Source: Flavicella sp049625305
GTDB taxonomy: Bacteria > Bacteroidota > Bacteroidia > Flavobacteriales > Flavobacteriaceae
NCBI GenBank assembly: GCA_049625305.1
Contig: JBMZVD010000052.1
Span: 1-15,862, forward strand
Reading direction: 5' to 3'
DNA: 15,862 nucleotides
The notes beneath the pieces are model-generated. The model made no database searches. It saw only the letters and a list, made by a program, of their open reading frames with translations, and was not told the DNA's origin. Shown here piece by piece: positions 15,401 to 15,862 of the stretch. The position numbers and the translations under genes were made by a program. Position 1 is the first letter of the stretch. Every line of letters starts with the position of its first letter.

Positions 15401-15730
15401 TTTGTTACTTTCCTCTTCTAAAATTACATTGATAACTTCTTGTCCAGTGAAAGCAATTTCTTGTGTTTTGTAACCCAAGGAAGAAACTGATATGCTTTTT
15501 GCATCTGCTCCTACTCTTACTTCAAAATTCCCGTCAAAATCGGTCATCGTTCCTACAGAAGTACCAACTACAATGATACTAGCTCCTGGAAGCACTTCTC
15601 CGGACGCATCCTTTACATTACCTTTCACATTTTTCGATTGCGCCTGAACATTTTGAACGACAGATGCCAAGAAAAAAATGGTCAACAAAAAACATCGTTG
15701 TAATGCTTTTGTCAATTTTACTTTTTTCAT
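12488..15730 (-). CDS. SusC/RagA-family TonB-dependent outer-membrane transporter
   Basis: The 1080-residue product starts at the ATG at 15730, which begins a normal signal peptide (1-31, ending V-Q-A-Q); three extra upstream codons are not needed. The order is: carboxypeptidase-regulatory-like domain (about 35-107, with G-A-S-I-I-V-V-G-T and T-D-F-D-G-N-F), the SusC motif E-E-V-V-V-V-G-Y-G-T-Q at 112-122, a plug domain (about 125-257, with I-R-I-R-G-G-T-S and L-K-D-A-S-A-A-A-I-Y-G-A-R-G-A-N-G-V), then a 22-strand-type barrel ending in aromatic Phe. There is no N-terminal STN domain, so direct sigma/anti-sigma signalling through this protein is not expected. It imports oligosaccharides across the outer membrane using TonB energy, together with the SusD downstream. 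Length and motifs are typical and the frame is intact. The promoter should lie in 15731-15862, but no clear -7 box was seen. Confidence 0.95.
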   Translation of the reverse strand: MKKVKLTKALQRCFLLTIFFLASVVQNVQAQSKNVKGNVKDASGEVLPGASIIVVGTSVGTMTDFDGNFEVRVGADAKSISVSSLGYKTQEIAFTGQEVINVILEEESNKLEEVVVVGYGTQKAKDVTGAISKIKAADIERTNNVTVEQALTGRIAGVNTTSSDGSLGAGINIRIRGGTSINANNEPLYVIDGLPIEVNYDIDNISSAVDTPPTSPLANLDPGSIKSIEVLKDASAAAIYGARGANGVVIITTKTGKAGKAKLTFNTSTALSIVPRSRFVDVMNTSEYGRFQIYRTTSNNGNYNPDATFSATEDGVAYNGLTAAERAAYYDRDKNTNWQEKLFRMGVVKNYALGASGGTEGNLYSLRASYLNNEGTVRNSYFNRYNVTFNFQNKLTDKLKVVSSLAPSFSVKRGPTSGGGFNQRNLGSVIRSLSRQPDRGVGDVFEEDSQSDPGVWLDPVTQAERTQTFSTVYGFNGNSKFIYEFSKGFTANVRLGLNYNSGVTKAFFSREFGRGQQQGGLGTRFHYISSSLNAQYMLNYRKTFNKHSITLLGGFTQTDVTRDSEYIQTTNFEVESTEYNGLQNGLDPLAPQTILLQKTMKSYLARANYGYGGKYNLTVSMRADGTSVFINNKWGYFPAAALGWNAHKEQFLKNSEAISNLKMRFSYGQTGNAGVPFYGAFGLLETQNYTLGNTTNAGLSSASVTNPDLKWEFTDQFDGGIDLGLFDNRISLTADAYYKKTTDLLLRMPLPVSSGFETWLTNVGSVENKGLELALSTINFDGTFKWSSEFNFSLNRNKVLDLGGAPEQTFDDQFTNGQSTGILRVGESLGNWIGYETAGVFTLEDFEGDDYVSNPVLKQEVLENYVGTNATPTYGDLKFVNQKTVPIYDDQNNIIGYEADNILSDDDRKIIARTQPKHFGSMFNKFSYKGLELGVFFTYKYGFDVINGNKHRMSMDPGPNWNKTADRNDSWTHENPTGVYPRPDYQYQKFTDLSVEDGSFVRLQSVNLSYRIPTKTAKKLGFSSLKFFTNADNVFIWTDYTGYDPEVSVARGQRAITSAGLDYGAYPRTLNISLGLNVGF

Positions 15731-15862
15731 AAAATACATTTTTGATTTAAGTTTTTATATTGTTGTTAGATTTTTTTGCCTTAAAAATTTTTAAAGCACC
15801 GTAAAAATAGGATATTTTGTGATAGAATACTCACACATATACTACAAATGGTAATACATTTT

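Overview
The window is AT-rich and every gene I can support lies on the minus strand. It looks like an accessory locus of a marine Bacteroidota (Flavobacteriia-like) bacterium. The signs are a SusC/SusD pair, proteins with C-terminal type IX secretion (T9SS) sorting domains, SPII lipoproteins, near absence of Shine-Dalgarno sequences, and a few TAnnTTTG-type -7 promoter boxes. The exact genus cannot be read from the sequence.

Right half (about 6.8-15.8 kb): a polysaccharide utilization locus. In the direction of transcription (right to left) it holds a SusC-like TonB-dependent transporter, a SusD-like glycan-binding lipoprotein (10 nt apart), a strong terminator, a small exported LTxxQ-type protein with its own likely promoter, and another terminator. 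Next come two paralogous GH117-family lipoproteins only 5 nt apart, a further terminator, and an IclR-family regulator. GH117 enzymes are known for removing 3,6-anhydro-L-galactose from agar-derived oligosaccharides, so the inferred substrate is a red-algal galactan such as agar or porphyran. Uptake would be by SusC/SusD and the IclR protein is the likely local regulator.

Left half (about 0-6.3 kb): a tandem array of six related genes for small exported proteins of about 270-300 residues: five open genes (the leftmost cut by the window edge) and one clear pseudogene. Each intact member has an MKKITF-like signal peptide, a beta-rich head of about 190 residues resembling a carbohydrate-binding jelly roll, and a T9SS type A C-terminal sorting domain. 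The heads fall into two types. The tails and the following terminator hairpins are very similar, nearly identical over about 212 nt between two non-adjacent members. This suggests duplication with gene conversion or tail exchange. The proteins have no assigned function; secreted or cell-surface glycan binding for the adjacent locus is the simplest inference.

No tRNA, rRNA, CRISPR array or insertion sequence was seen. The array of T9SS proteins with shared tails, its relic member and its covarying terminators are the most unusual part of the window.
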